From assembly GCA_900544405.1 (NCBI GenBank), contig UQVA01000004.1, positions 46,627 through 110,626 on the forward strand: a DNA stretch of 64,000 bases. Reading direction: 5' to 3'. Shown in pieces: positions 23,842-32,105 of the stretch. Every line of letters begins with the position of its first letter. The first letter of the stretch is position 1. Origin of the DNA: an uncultured Eubacteriales bacterium. Its GTDB lineage: Bacteria > Bacillota > Clostridia > Oscillospirales > Oscillospiraceae. The notes below the pieces were generated by a model. It was not told where the DNA came from. It ran no database searches and saw nothing but the letters and a program-made list of their open reading frames with translations. Both the position numbers and the translations under genes were made by a program.

Positions 23842-24564
23842 ATGAAAGTTCTTGGAATTTTGCTGTGTTGCCTGGGTGCAGCCATCATCCTGCTTTTGCT
23901 GGTCAGCGCCATTGCGGCGGCACTGGTGGACCCGGAAAAGCCCTGCTCGGAGAGTCGGTTCTATCGCTGCCTGTTCCAGACCTGGATAGATTTGGCCATT
24001 CCCGTCATGCGGATAAAGCTGGATATTTCCGGGCTGGAATTGCTGTCTAAGGACACGCCCATTCTCTATGTGGGCAACCACCGGAGCAACTTTGACCCCA
24101 TTCTGGCCTGGTATGTGCTGAAGGACCGGCCCCTGGGCTTCGTGTCCAAGGAGGGGAATTTCCATATTCCTATCATGGGCCGGCTCATCCGCCGGTGCTC
24201 CTGCCTGTCCATTGACCGCAGCGACCCCCGAAAGGCCATCGGGTCCATTTATCAGGCGGCGGACATTCTGAAAAGCGGCATCTCCATGGGAGTCTATCCG
24301 GAGGGAACCCGCAGCAAGGACGGCACGCTGCTGCCCTTCCATACCGGTGTATTCAAAATCGCCAAGCGGGCCGGGGCGCCCATTGCGGTCATTGCCCTGG
24401 ACGGCTCGGAGAAAATTCACAAGAACTACCCCTTCCACAGGAGCTATGTGCGCTTCCGGGTGGCGGCGGTGCTGGACGCCGAAACGGTGGCCCACGCCAA
24501 CGACCGGGAAATTGGAGCGAAAGTGGAAAAAATTCTCCGTTCTGCCCTGCCTGAAATGAAATAA
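23842..24564 (+). CDS. plsC: 1-acyl-sn-glycerol-3-phosphate acyltransferase
   Basis: PlsC adds the second acyl chain to lysophosphatidic acid to give phosphatidic acid, at the cytoplasmic membrane. The 240-residue protein has an N-terminal membrane helix (about residues 3-28), the catalytic HX4D motif NHRSNFD near residue 80, a middle block SKEGNFHIPIMG, the PEGTRS motif and a downstream substrate-binding stretch. Its ATG directly follows the preceding TGA. It may be a second PlsC copy rather than the housekeeping one. Confidence 0.92.
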   Translation: MKVLGILLCCLGAAIILLLLVSAIAAALVDPEKPCSESRFYRCLFQTWIDLAIPVMRIKLDISGLELLSKDTPILYVGNHRSNFDPILAWYVLKDRPLGFVSKEGNFHIPIMGRLIRRCSCLSIDRSDPRKAIGSIYQAADILKSGISMGVYPEGTRSKDGTLLPFHTGVFKIAKRAGAPIAVIALDGSEKIHKNYPFHRSYVRFRVAAVLDAETVAHANDREIGAKVEKILRSALPEMK

Positions 24565-24566
24565 TA

Positions 24567-24614
24567 CACTCCCCCCCAGGCCGGAAAAAGGCTGCGGGGG
24601 GTGCCGATTTTCTT
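24567..24614 (+). terminator. Probable terminator after plsC
   Basis: A GC-rich imperfect stem CACTCCCCCC...GGGGGGTG with a GGCC/GGCT inner part, followed by CCGATTTTCTT. The T tail is weak. Confidence 0.5.
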
Positions 24615-24628
24615 CTAGGAGAGATACC

Positions 24629-25867
24629 ATGTCAGTCGATTTTACAAAAGAAATGAAAGCGGAGTACACCATCATCGCTCCCGATATTTTCCCCACCCAC
24701 ATGGAGCTTCTGGAGGCGGTGTTCCGCCTGTACGGCTACAACGTGGTCATCGCCAAGTACGAGGGCCAGGCGGTCATCAACACCGGCCTCAAGTACCTGC
24801 ACAATGACGTGTGCTACCCGGCCATCTGTATGCTGGGCCAGCAGCTCTATGCCCTGACCTGCGGGGACTTTGACCCCCGTAAATGCGCTCTTATCCAATT
24901 CCAGACCGGCGGCGGCTGCCGGGCCTCCAACTATCTCTGCCTGCTGCGGAAGGCTCTGGAAAAGATGGACATGGAATATGTGCCGGTGATCTCCCTGAGT
25001 TTCGGCGGCTACGAGCATTACAGCGGCTTCAAGATCACCCCCGGCATGATGGCCACGGGTATCCGGAGCCTTATTTACGGGGATATGCTCTTGCTTCTGA
25101 AAAATCAGTGCCTGCCCTACGAGCAGAACGAGGGGGACACCCGGCGGGTGGTGGAGAAGTGGATCGCCAGTCTGACGGACCAGTTCCGCCGGAAAGAGGG
25201 CCTCAGCGCCGGGGCCATGAAGAAGAATCTGGCCGCCATGGCCAAAGACTTTCATGACATCCCCAAGGTAAAGCGGGACACGGTGAAAGTGGGTATTGTC
25301 GGAGAAATCTATGTAAAATACTCCTCTTTCGGCAATAATGGCCTGGAAAAGTTCCTGCTTTCCCAGGGCTGCGAGTACATGGTCCCCGGCGTGCTGGGCT
25401 TTTTCCAGTATTGCTTTGCCAACATGGACACGGACTATCGCTACTATGGCGGCAGCAGCCTGAAGCATTTTGCCGGGAGACGGCTGGAAAAAATCGCCGA
25501 AGGCTGGGAGGGCTGGCTTATCGACGCTTTGAAGCCCTACCCGGAATTTGCGGCTCCCGTTTCTTTTGAAAAAGTGAAGGAACTGGCGGACCGGGTCATT
25601 GACCGGGGCGTGAAAATGGGCGAGGGTTGGCTGCTGCCCGGCGAGGCGGCGGAGCTCATCGAAAAGGGGTACAGCAACATCATCTGCACCCAGCCCTTCG
25701 GCTGCCTGCCCAACCATATCGTGGGCAAGGGGACCATCCGACGGCTGCGGGAACTGTACCCCCAGGCCAATATTTTCCCGGTGGACTATGACGCCGGAGC
25801 ATCCAAGGTCAATCAGGAGAACCGCATCAAGCTGATGCTGGCCATGGCAAGGGAGGGACTGCAATGA
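24629..25867 (+). CDS. HgdB-like dehydratase/reductase subunit (separate C-terminal half)
   Basis: A 412-residue protein similar to the C-terminal, HgdB-like part of the long clostridial BadF/HgdB fusion proteins (2-hydroxyacyl-CoA dehydratase family, DUF2229-linked). Conserved Cys lie in NDVCYPAICML, ALTCGDFDPRKCAL, GGGCRASNYLC and CTQPFGCLPNHI, suitable as Fe-S ligands; related proteins hold [4Fe-4S] or double-cubane clusters. It is followed by the activator half with a 4-base overlap. In most relatives both lie in one polypeptide in the opposite order. Reaction and substrate are unknown; ATP-driven low-potential reduction is inference. Confidence 0.8.
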   Translation: MSVDFTKEMKAEYTIIAPDIFPTHMELLEAVFRLYGYNVVIAKYEGQAVINTGLKYLHNDVCYPAICMLGQQLYALTCGDFDPRKCALIQFQTGGGCRASNYLCLLRKALEKMDMEYVPVISLSFGGYEHYSGFKITPGMMATGIRSLIYGDMLLLLKNQCLPYEQNEGDTRRVVEKWIASLTDQFRRKEGLSAGAMKKNLAAMAKDFHDIPKVKRDTVKVGIVGEIYVKYSSFGNNGLEKFLLSQGCEYMVPGVLGFFQYCFANMDTDYRYYGGSSLKHFAGRRLEKIAEGWEGWLIDALKPYPEFAAPVSFEKVKELADRVIDRGVKMGEGWLLPGEAAELIEKGYSNIICTQPFGCLPNHIVGKGTIRRLRELYPQANIFPVDYDAGASKVNQENRIKLMLAMAREGLQ

Positions 25868-28779
25868 AACGTCTGGGTCTGGATGTGGGCTCGACCACAA
25901 TGAAATATGTGCTGCTGGATGAGCAGGACCAAATCCTGGCACAGGATTACCTGCGCCACGCCTCCAAAATCGGCGAGGTTTTCCGGAAAATCCTGGGGGA
26001 CCTGCAGGACCGGTTCCCCGGAGAGCAAATGGCCGTCACCGTGTCCGGCTCGGCGGGTATGGGTCTTGCGGAGAAGCTGGGGCTGCCCTTCGTGCAGGAG
26101 GTCTACGCCGAGCGGCTGGCGGTGGGAAAATATTACCCCGACACCGATGCTGTCATTGAGCTGGGCGGCGAGGATGCGAAAATTCTGTTCCTGACCGGCG
26201 GCTTTGAAATGCGGATGAACGGCACCTGCGCCGGCGGAACCGGGGCATTTATTGACCAGATGGCCTCCTTGATGCAGGTAACGCCGGGGGAGATGAACGA
26301 CCTGGCCGCCGGACACGAGACGGTGCTGCCCATTGCTTCCCGGTGCGGCGTGTTCGCAAAATCCGACGTGCAGCCCCTCTTGAATCAGGGGGCCAGGCGG
26401 GAGGACGTGTCCGCCGGTATTTTCCGGGCCGTGGTGAACCAGACCATTGCGGGCCTGGCCCAGGGTCGGGAAATCACGGGAAAAATTCTCTATCTGGGCG
26501 GACCGCTGAGTTTCCTGACGGAATTGCGGAAGAGCTTCGATGAGGTTTTGAAAACCACCGGTATCTGCCCGGAAAATTCCCTTTACTATGTGGCCCTGGG
26601 GGCCTGCTTTGCGGGGGTGGGCAAGGAATCGGACCTGGGGGAACTGGTCGAAGCAGAGAAAAATGCCGCCACCGGGGACTACCGAAAGACCCGGCCCCTG
26701 TTCCGGTCCAAAGCGGAGTATGAGGAATTTGCCGCGCGGCACAAGGCGGCCTCCGAGGGCATTGCCGAACTGACCGAGCCGAAAAAGACCATGTATTTGG
26801 GCATTGACGCCGGTTCCACCACAGTAAAAGCCGTGCTTTGCGACGAAAACGGAAACGTGTTCCGGCCCTTCTACTGCCCCAATCATGGGGACCCGGTGGG
26901 GCTGATCCGGGAATATCTCACGAAGCTGTACGCCGACTATCCCGGTTTGACCATCGCCGGGAGCGCCGTCACCGGCTACGGGGAGGCCCTGCTGAAAAGC
27001 GCTTTTTCGGCAGATCACGGCATCGTGGAGACGGTGGCCCACTATACGGCGGCAAAGAAATTCCACCCGGACGTGGATTTCATCATCGACATTGGCGGCC
27101 AGGACATCAAGTGCTTCCAGGTCAAAAACGGCCTCATCGACAGCCTGTACCTGAACGAAGCCTGTTCCTCCGGCTGCGGGTCCTTTTTGCAGACCTTTGC
27201 CCAGGCCCTGGGCTACACCAGCGAGGAATTCGCCAGGCTGGGTCTCTTTGCGGATGCGCCGGTGGACCTGGGCAGCCGCTGTACGGTGTTCATGAACAGC
27301 TCCGTGAAGCAGGCCCAGAAGGACGGGGCCAGCGTGGAAAATATTGCGGCGGGACTGTCCATCAGCGTGGTGAAAAACGCTCTGTACAAAGTCATTCGCT
27401 GCGCAGACGCCAAGTCCCTGGGCAAAAACATCGTGGTCCAGGGCGGCACGTTCCTGAACGACTGCGTGCTGCGGGCCTTTGAGCAGGAAATCGGGGCCAA
27501 CGTTATCCGGCCCAAGTTCGCCGGGCTGATGGGGGCCTACGGGGCGGCCCTGTACGCCAAGGACCACGCCGGGAAGGAAAGCACGTTCATTACCCGGCAG
27601 GGACTGGAAAAATTCGAGCATACAGTCCATCAGCTTTCCTGCGGCGGCTGCCAGAACCACTGCTCCCTGACGGTGAACACCTTCTCCGGCGGGCGGCGGT
27701 ACATTGCGGGCAACCGCTGTTCCAGACCCCTGAAGCAGGAGCACACGGCGGAGCATTATGACCTGTACGAATACAAGCGCACCCTGCTGCAAAAGTACCG
27801 GCACAACTACCGGGACCCCAACAAAAAGACCGTCGGCATCCCCATGGGGCTGAATTTCTATGAATTGCTGCCCTTCTGGTACACCTTCTTCCAGACGCTG
27901 GACTTCAACGTGGTGGTGTCCCCGGATTCCAGCCGGGCGCTGTATGCTTCCGGCCAGCACACCATCCCTTCGGACACCGCCTGCTATCCCGCCAAACTGA
28001 TGCACGGCCATATCGAGTGGCTGCTGGACCGGAAGGTGGACGCTATCTTTTACCCGGACATGAGCTACAATGTGGAAGAGGGCCTGGGGGTCAATCATTT
28101 CAACTGCCCCGTGGTGGCCTACTATCCCCAGGTGTTGAAGCTGAACGTGCCGAGACTGAAGGAAGTGCCGTTCATCTGTGACTTCGTGAGCCTGGCCAAC
28201 CCGGTGATTTTTGAGAAGCGCATTACGGAAATTCTGAAAAATTATTTCCCGAAGTTCTCCAAAACCGGCATCAGCGTGGCCACGGAGTTGGCCTATGATG
28301 CCCTGGTCCGGTATCGGAAGGATGTGGAGGAAAAGGGCGAGGAGTTCCGGGAAAAGGCGGCGGAGGAAGGCAAGCCTGTCATCGTTCTGGCGGGGCGGCC
28401 CTACCATGTGGACCCGGAGGTGAACCACGGCATCAGCAAGCTGATCTGCGACCTGGGGGCCGTGGTCATTACGGAGGATTCCCTGAGCCGCAGCGTGGAA
28501 AAATTCCCAACAAAGGTTCGCAACCAGTGGACCTATCATGCCCGGATGTATGCCGCCGCCAAGTACATTGCCGAGCATCCGGAGGAGGACCTGCATCTGG
28601 TGCAGCTGGTGTCCTTCGGCTGCGGCGTGGACGCCATTACCACCGACGAGGCCCGCTCCATTCTGGAATCCGCCGGACGGGACTACACCCAGATCAAGAT
28701 AGACGAAATTTCCAACATGGGCGCCGTGACCATCCGCCTGCGGAGCCTGTTCGCCATGCTGGAGGAGAAGAACAAGTAA
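25864..28779 (+). CDS. Tandem BadF-type ATPase with DUF2229 (CoA-enzyme activase-like)
   Basis: A 971-residue protein with two ASKHA-fold BadF/BcrA-type ATPase domains, about residues 1-290 (GLDVGSTTMKYVLLD, CAGGTGAFIDQMA) and 305-590 (GIDAGSTTVKAVLCD, CSSGCGSFLQTFA), followed by DUF2229 (about 640-860) with the Cys cluster SCGGCQNHCSLTV. In 2-hydroxyacyl-CoA dehydratase systems such activators use ATP hydrolysis to push an electron from a [4Fe-4S] cluster to the partner. The partner here is the upstream HgdB-like protein, coupled by ATGA overlap. It is shorter than the usual ~1400-residue fusion because that part is separate. Confidence 0.85.
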   Translation: MKRLGLDVGSTTMKYVLLDEQDQILAQDYLRHASKIGEVFRKILGDLQDRFPGEQMAVTVSGSAGMGLAEKLGLPFVQEVYAERLAVGKYYPDTDAVIELGGEDAKILFLTGGFEMRMNGTCAGGTGAFIDQMASLMQVTPGEMNDLAAGHETVLPIASRCGVFAKSDVQPLLNQGARREDVSAGIFRAVVNQTIAGLAQGREITGKILYLGGPLSFLTELRKSFDEVLKTTGICPENSLYYVALGACFAGVGKESDLGELVEAEKNAATGDYRKTRPLFRSKAEYEEFAARHKAASEGIAELTEPKKTMYLGIDAGSTTVKAVLCDENGNVFRPFYCPNHGDPVGLIREYLTKLYADYPGLTIAGSAVTGYGEALLKSAFSADHGIVETVAHYTAAKKFHPDVDFIIDIGGQDIKCFQVKNGLIDSLYLNEACSSGCGSFLQTFAQALGYTSEEFARLGLFADAPVDLGSRCTVFMNSSVKQAQKDGASVENIAAGLSISVVKNALYKVIRCADAKSLGKNIVVQGGTFLNDCVLRAFEQEIGANVIRPKFAGLMGAYGAALYAKDHAGKESTFITRQGLEKFEHTVHQLSCGGCQNHCSLTVNTFSGGRRYIAGNRCSRPLKQEHTAEHYDLYEYKRTLLQKYRHNYRDPNKKTVGIPMGLNFYELLPFWYTFFQTLDFNVVVSPDSSRALYASGQHTIPSDTACYPAKLMHGHIEWLLDRKVDAIFYPDMSYNVEEGLGVNHFNCPVVAYYPQVLKLNVPRLKEVPFICDFVSLANPVIFEKRITEILKNYFPKFSKTGISVATELAYDALVRYRKDVEEKGEEFREKAAEEGKPVIVLAGRPYHVDPEVNHGISKLICDLGAVVITEDSLSRSVEKFPTKVRNQWTYHARMYAAAKYIAEHPEEDLHLVQLVSFGCGVDAITTDEARSILESAGRDYTQIKIDEISNMGAVTIRLRSLFAMLEEKNK

Positions 28780-28784
28780 AATTT

Positions 28785-28826
28785 TGCCCCTTCCGTACCG
28801 GCAGAACGGTGCGGGAGGGGCATATT
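28785..28826 (+). terminator. Probable terminator after the BadF-like gene
   Basis: A hairpin TGCCCCTTCC...GGGAGGGGCA with an imperfect inner stem; no strong T run follows. Confidence 0.5.
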
Positions 28827-28836
28827 ACCAATCAGA

Positions 28837-28875
28837 GTAAGAAAAAGTAAAGAAAATTTCTTGACTTTTTCTTAC
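28837..28875. promoter_or_regulatory. Operator of the toxin-antitoxin operon
   Basis: A 39-base palindrome centred at 28856: outer arms GTAAGAAAAAGT (28837-28848) and ACTTTTTCTTAC (28864-28875) are perfect, and the centre AGAAAATTTCT (28851-28861) shares the same axis. It covers the -35 box, as expected for autorepression by an antitoxin or antitoxin-toxin complex. Confidence 0.75.
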
Positions 28876-28889
28876 ATTCGGCATATACT
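28861..28889 (+). promoter_or_regulatory. Promoter of the toxin-antitoxin operon
   Basis: TTGACT (28861-28866) and TATACT (28884-28889) with a 17-base spacer, 24 bases before the antitoxin ATG and overlapping the operator. Confidence 0.9.
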
Positions 28890-28913
28890 AAAGAAAAAGG
28901 AGGCGAATGAGAT

Positions 28914-29180
28914 ATGGCACAGGCAGTGAACGTGAATTTCAAGCTGGACCCGGACACGAAAAAGAGTTTTGAGGAAGTCTGTTCGGAAATGGGTCTTTCC
29001 GTCAGCGCTGCGCTGACGGTGTTCGTCAAGAAGGTCAGCCGGGAAAAGCGCATCCCCTTCGAGATCAACGCAGACCCCTTCTATTCGGAGAGCAATATCC
29101 GCCATCTGGAAAGCATCGTGCGGGACATCAAAAGCGGAAAGGCGCACTTCACGGAGCATGAATTGATCGAGGTGGACTGA
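28914..29180 (+). CDS. RelB/DinJ family antitoxin
   Basis: An 88-residue type II antitoxin of the RelB/DinJ family. The N-terminal ribbon-helix-helix (VNVNFKLDPDTKKSFEEVC then MGLSVSAALTVFVKKVSREK) would bind the operator upstream; the C-terminal part wraps the toxin. AAGGAGG lies 9 bases before the ATG. Its stop overlaps the toxin start (TGATG). Confidence 0.93.
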   Translation: MAQAVNVNFKLDPDTKKSFEEVCSEMGLSVSAALTVFVKKVSREKRIPFEINADPFYSESNIRHLESIVRDIKSGKAHFTEHELIEVD

Positions 29181-29440
29181 TGCGGTTACTTTGGGAAGAT
29201 AGAGCGTGGGAGGATTACCTGTATTGGCAAATGCAGGATAAGAAAACGCTGAAACGAATCAATGGACTTATCAAGGATATTCAGCGGGATACCTTTGCGG
29301 GAATCGGCAAACCGGAACCATTGAAGGAAAATCTGGCAGGACTATGGAGCAGACGGATAGACGATACCAACCGCATTGTTTATTATGAGCAGAATGGAAT
29401 CATTTATGTGGTTTCCTGCAGAGGCCACTACGATGACTGA
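29180..29440 (+). CDS. YoeB/Txe family mRNA endoribonuclease toxin
   Basis: An 86-residue ribosome-dependent mRNA interferase. All residues known to matter in Escherichia coli YoeB are present at the same numbers: Glu46, Arg59, Arg65, His83 and Tyr84 (ending GHYDD). The toxin therefore appears intact. It cleaves mRNA in the ribosomal A site when the labile antitoxin is lost, slowing growth. The pairing of a DinJ/RelB-type antitoxin with a YoeB toxin is a known mix-and-match. Confidence 0.94.
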   Translation: MRLLWEDRAWEDYLYWQMQDKKTLKRINGLIKDIQRDTFAGIGKPEPLKENLAGLWSRRIDDTNRIVYYEQNGIIYVVSCRGHYDD

Positions 29441-29565
29441 GCATCCGGAAACCGCAAAAGAACAGCCGCCGGGGGAAGCCATTTCCCACGGCGGCTTGCT
29501 GATTTCAGTCTATTTCTTACTGTCCAAAGCGATGGTAAGTATTGCCCGAAGATGGTTGAGCAATG

Positions 29566-30702
29566 TCATTCTGCTGGCCCGGCATGGCCGTATTCCTCCA
29601 GGAACGAGATTTTCTTCCCGTGCTTTTTGTAGGCGATGACCGTATCCACATTGACATTTTCCACACTGCGGAAAATGTGGGCCTCCACCTCCGGATTTTT
29701 CGCTTTCAGGGTCTGGATGAGTTCCTTGATCTCCGCCCGCTTGGAGCGGTTTTCCTCGTTACCGCAGGTGGTGCAGGAATCCGTGAATTTGCAGGCGCAC
29801 TGGATGAAATGCAGCCCGTTCACGTCCCGCCAGGTCTTGATGTCCGCCTCCCGGATGAGATACATGGGCCGGATGAGCTCCATGCCGGGGAAGTTGGTGG
29901 AATGCAGCTTGGGCATCATGGTCTGAATTTGGGAGCCGTAGAGCATCCCCATGAGGATGGTCTCAATGACATCATCATAGTGATGGCCCAGGGCGATCTT
30001 ATTGCAGCCCAGGCTTTTGGCGAAGCTGTACAGATACCCCCGGCGCATCCGGGCGCAGAGGTAGCAGGGGGAGTGGGACACGTTGTAAACGGAGTCGAAA
30101 ATGTCGGACTCGAAAACCTTTACCGGCACATGGAGTTTCCAGGCGTTTTCTTCAATGACCCGGCGATTTCCCGGGCTGTACCCCGGGTCCATCACCAGAA
30201 ACTTCACTTCAAAGGGGAATTTGTTGTGGATTTTCAGTTCCTGGAACAGTTTGGCCATGAGCATGGAATCTTTTCCGCCGGAAATGCACACGCCGATCAC
30301 GTCCCCCGGCCGGACCAGCTCGTATTCCCGGATGGCCTTGGTGAAGCTGCACCAGATCTTCTTCCGGAACCGCTTGCGAAGGCTCTCCTCCACCTGGGCG
30401 CAGAGGGAATCGTCCTGCCTGGCCATTTCTGCTTTCAGCCAGCCCATGTAGCCGCCCTTCAGGCTGTACGCATCGAACCCGGCGTCCCGCAGATTTTCCG
30501 CCGGCTCCTGGCTGAGCCGCCCCCAGGCGCAGTAGAGAATTACGGGCTTGCTGTCTCCGGGCAGTTTTTCTTCCAGTTCCCCGGCGGGAATTTCCAGTGC
30601 GCCGGGGATTTTTCCGTAGCCGATGTCGTGGGCGGAGCGCAGGTCCACCAGGGTGTAGCTGCCCGGCTCCAGGCCCGTCAGAGTCTCTAAGGTCATTTCC
30701 AT
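29566..30702 (-). CDS. Rhodanese-TtcA-like tRNA thiolation protein
   Basis: A 378-residue fusion. The N-terminal 100 residues are a rhodanese domain with active-site loop YCAWGRLS (the Cys would carry persulfide sulfur). The rest is a PP-loop ATPase of the TtcA/TilS-type group: PP motif SGGKDS, then SPCYLCARMRRG (CxxC) and a downstream Cys cluster (CKFTDSCTTC), as in Fe-S-dependent tRNA 2-thiocytidine synthases. The ATG at 30702 lies 4 bases after the tcdA-like stop. A built-in sulfur carrier for tRNA thiolation is the likely role; the modified base is inferred. Confidence 0.85.
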   Translation of the reverse strand: MEMTLETLTGLEPGSYTLVDLRSAHDIGYGKIPGALEIPAGELEEKLPGDSKPVILYCAWGRLSQEPAENLRDAGFDAYSLKGGYMGWLKAEMARQDDSLCAQVEESLRKRFRKKIWCSFTKAIREYELVRPGDVIGVCISGGKDSMLMAKLFQELKIHNKFPFEVKFLVMDPGYSPGNRRVIEENAWKLHVPVKVFESDIFDSVYNVSHSPCYLCARMRRGYLYSFAKSLGCNKIALGHHYDDVIETILMGMLYGSQIQTMMPKLHSTNFPGMELIRPMYLIREADIKTWRDVNGLHFIQCACKFTDSCTTCGNEENRSKRAEIKELIQTLKAKNPEVEAHIFRSVENVNVDTVIAYKKHGKKISFLEEYGHAGPAE

Positions 30703-30706
30703 GGCG

Positions 30707-31462
30707 TTACTTCCCGCTGATGTCCCGGACAATCTCCCCGGCGATGATGAGACCCACCACCGAAGGAACAAAGGCGGTGCTGCCGGGAATGTCCCGGCGC
30801 TCGGTGCATTTGTGCTTGGCCCCCGGCGGGCAGATGCAGTGGGTCCGGCAGCTGATGGACATATCCTCAACGGGCCGGATGGGCTGCTCCTGGGAGTAGA
30901 CCACCTTCAGCTTCTTGACCCCCCGCTTTTTCAGTTCCCGGCGCATGACCCTTGCCAGGGGGTCCATGCTGGTCTTGTAAATGTCCGCTACCCGGAAAGC
31001 GGTGGCGTCCAGCTTGTTCCCGGCGCCCATGGAGCTGATGATGGGAACCCCGGCCTCCTGGGCCTTCACGGCCAGGGACAGCTTGGCGGACACAGTGTCC
31101 ACGGCGTCCACGATGTAGTCATACTCGGAAAAAGGGAATTCGTCGGCGTTTTCCGGCAGGAAAAAGCACTTGTGGGTGCGGATGTCCACATTGGGGTTGA
31201 TGTCCTTCATCCGGGCTTCCATCATGTCCACCTTGTACTTGCCCACGGTGGAGCGGGTGGCGATGAGCTGCCGGTTCAGGTTGGTGAGGCAAATTTTATC
31301 ATCGTCGATAAGGTCAAAGGCCCCCACGCCGCTGCGGACCAGGGCCTCGCACACATAGCCCCCCACGCCGCCGATGCCGAACACGGCCACCCGGCTGGCG
31401 GAGAGTGCATCCATGGCTTCTTTGCCCAGCAGCAGCTGGGTCCGGGAGAATTGATTGAGCAT
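30707..31462 (-). CDS. tcdA: tRNA threonylcarbamoyladenosine dehydratase (TcdA-like E1 enzyme)
   Basis: A ThiF/MoeB/E1-like ATP-dependent enzyme of 251 residues. It has the nucleotide-binding loop GIGGVGGYVCEALVRSGVG, the NRQ motif in NLNRQLIA, the VDAVDT stretch and a Cys-rich segment SCRTHCICPPGAKHKC typical of clostridial TcdA. It would dehydrate t6A37 to cyclic ct6A in tRNAs decoding ANN codons. AAGGAGG precedes the ATG by 9 bases. It forms an operon with the TtcA-like gene, both in tRNA modification. Confidence 0.9.
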   Translation of the reverse strand: MLNQFSRTQLLLGKEAMDALSASRVAVFGIGGVGGYVCEALVRSGVGAFDLIDDDKICLTNLNRQLIATRSTVGKYKVDMMEARMKDINPNVDIRTHKCFFLPENADEFPFSEYDYIVDAVDTVSAKLSLAVKAQEAGVPIISSMGAGNKLDATAFRVADIYKTSMDPLARVMRRELKKRGVKKLKVVYSQEQPIRPVEDMSISCRTHCICPPGAKHKCTERRDIPGSTAFVPSVVGLIIAGEIVRDISGK

Positions 31463-31505
31463 ATGAAAATCCCTCCTTGGGAAAATGAAAATTCACAAAA
31501 TACGC

Positions 31506-31534
31506 TTGTTTTTCACATACCGGGTCATTATAAT
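31506..31534 (+). promoter_or_regulatory. Promoter of the 164-residue HD protein gene
   Basis: TTGTTT (31506-31511) and TATAAT (31529-31534) with a 17-base spacer, upstream of the TTG start. Confidence 0.75.
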
Positions 31535-31565
31535 ACAGAAAGAAACCGAAAGTCAAGGACGGTGC

Positions 31566-32060
31566 TTGTATTTGGAAGATATTTCTGCCCGGACGGTCCG
31601 CCGGTTGGGCCACGGGATTTTGATCTCCCCGGGGATGAAGCAGGAACGGGGCTTCATTCAGCACGGAGATGTGAGCGTGCTGGAACATTCCTTTATGGTG
31701 GCGGTGCTGTGCGTGGCCATTGCACGGCGCCTGCCGGGAAAATGGGATTTCTCATCCCTGGTCCGGGGAGCGCTGCTGCACGATTATTTTCTCTACGACT
31801 GGCACATCAAGGACCCCACCCGGCCTGCCCACGCCACCCACCATGCGGCGGCGGCCCTGCGGAACGCCCGGCGGGATTTTTCCCTGAACCCCACGGAGGA
31901 GAATATGATCGCCTCCCACATGTTCCCTCTGGGCGGGGCATGGCCCGGGAACAAGCAAAGCGCCGTTCTGTGGGTGGCGGACAAGGTCTGCGCCGCACGG
32001 GAAACGGTGGTGGGACGGCTGCCCCGGAAATGGCAGGGCGGCATCCACCCGAAAATCTGA
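31566..32060 (+). CDS. HD domain phosphohydrolase
   Basis: A 164-residue HD-domain protein. Metal-ligand motifs are the His in VLEHSFMVAVLC, the HD pair in GALLHDYFLYDW, the His in HATHHAAAAL, and the Asp in LWVADKVCA. Families of this kind occur widely in Firmicutes with unknown substrate. I took the TTG at 31566 as start because AAGGA lies 6 bases upstream and the promoter excludes the longer reading. It is monocistronic. Confidence 0.82.
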   Translation: MYLEDISARTVRRLGHGILISPGMKQERGFIQHGDVSVLEHSFMVAVLCVAIARRLPGKWDFSSLVRGALLHDYFLYDWHIKDPTRPAHATHHAAAALRNARRDFSLNPTEENMIASHMFPLGGAWPGNKQSAVLWVADKVCAARETVVGRLPRKWQGGIHPKI

Positions 32061-32064
32061 TACA

Positions 32065-32105
32065 AACGCCTCCGAGGACGAAAATCGTCTCCGGAGGCGT
32101 TTTTT
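32065..32105 (+). terminator. Terminator of the HD protein gene
   Basis: A 10-bp stem AACGCCTCCG/CGGAGGCGTT with a GACGAAAATCGTC inner hairpin, followed by TTTTTA. It overlaps the end of the converging SGNH gene. Confidence 0.88.
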
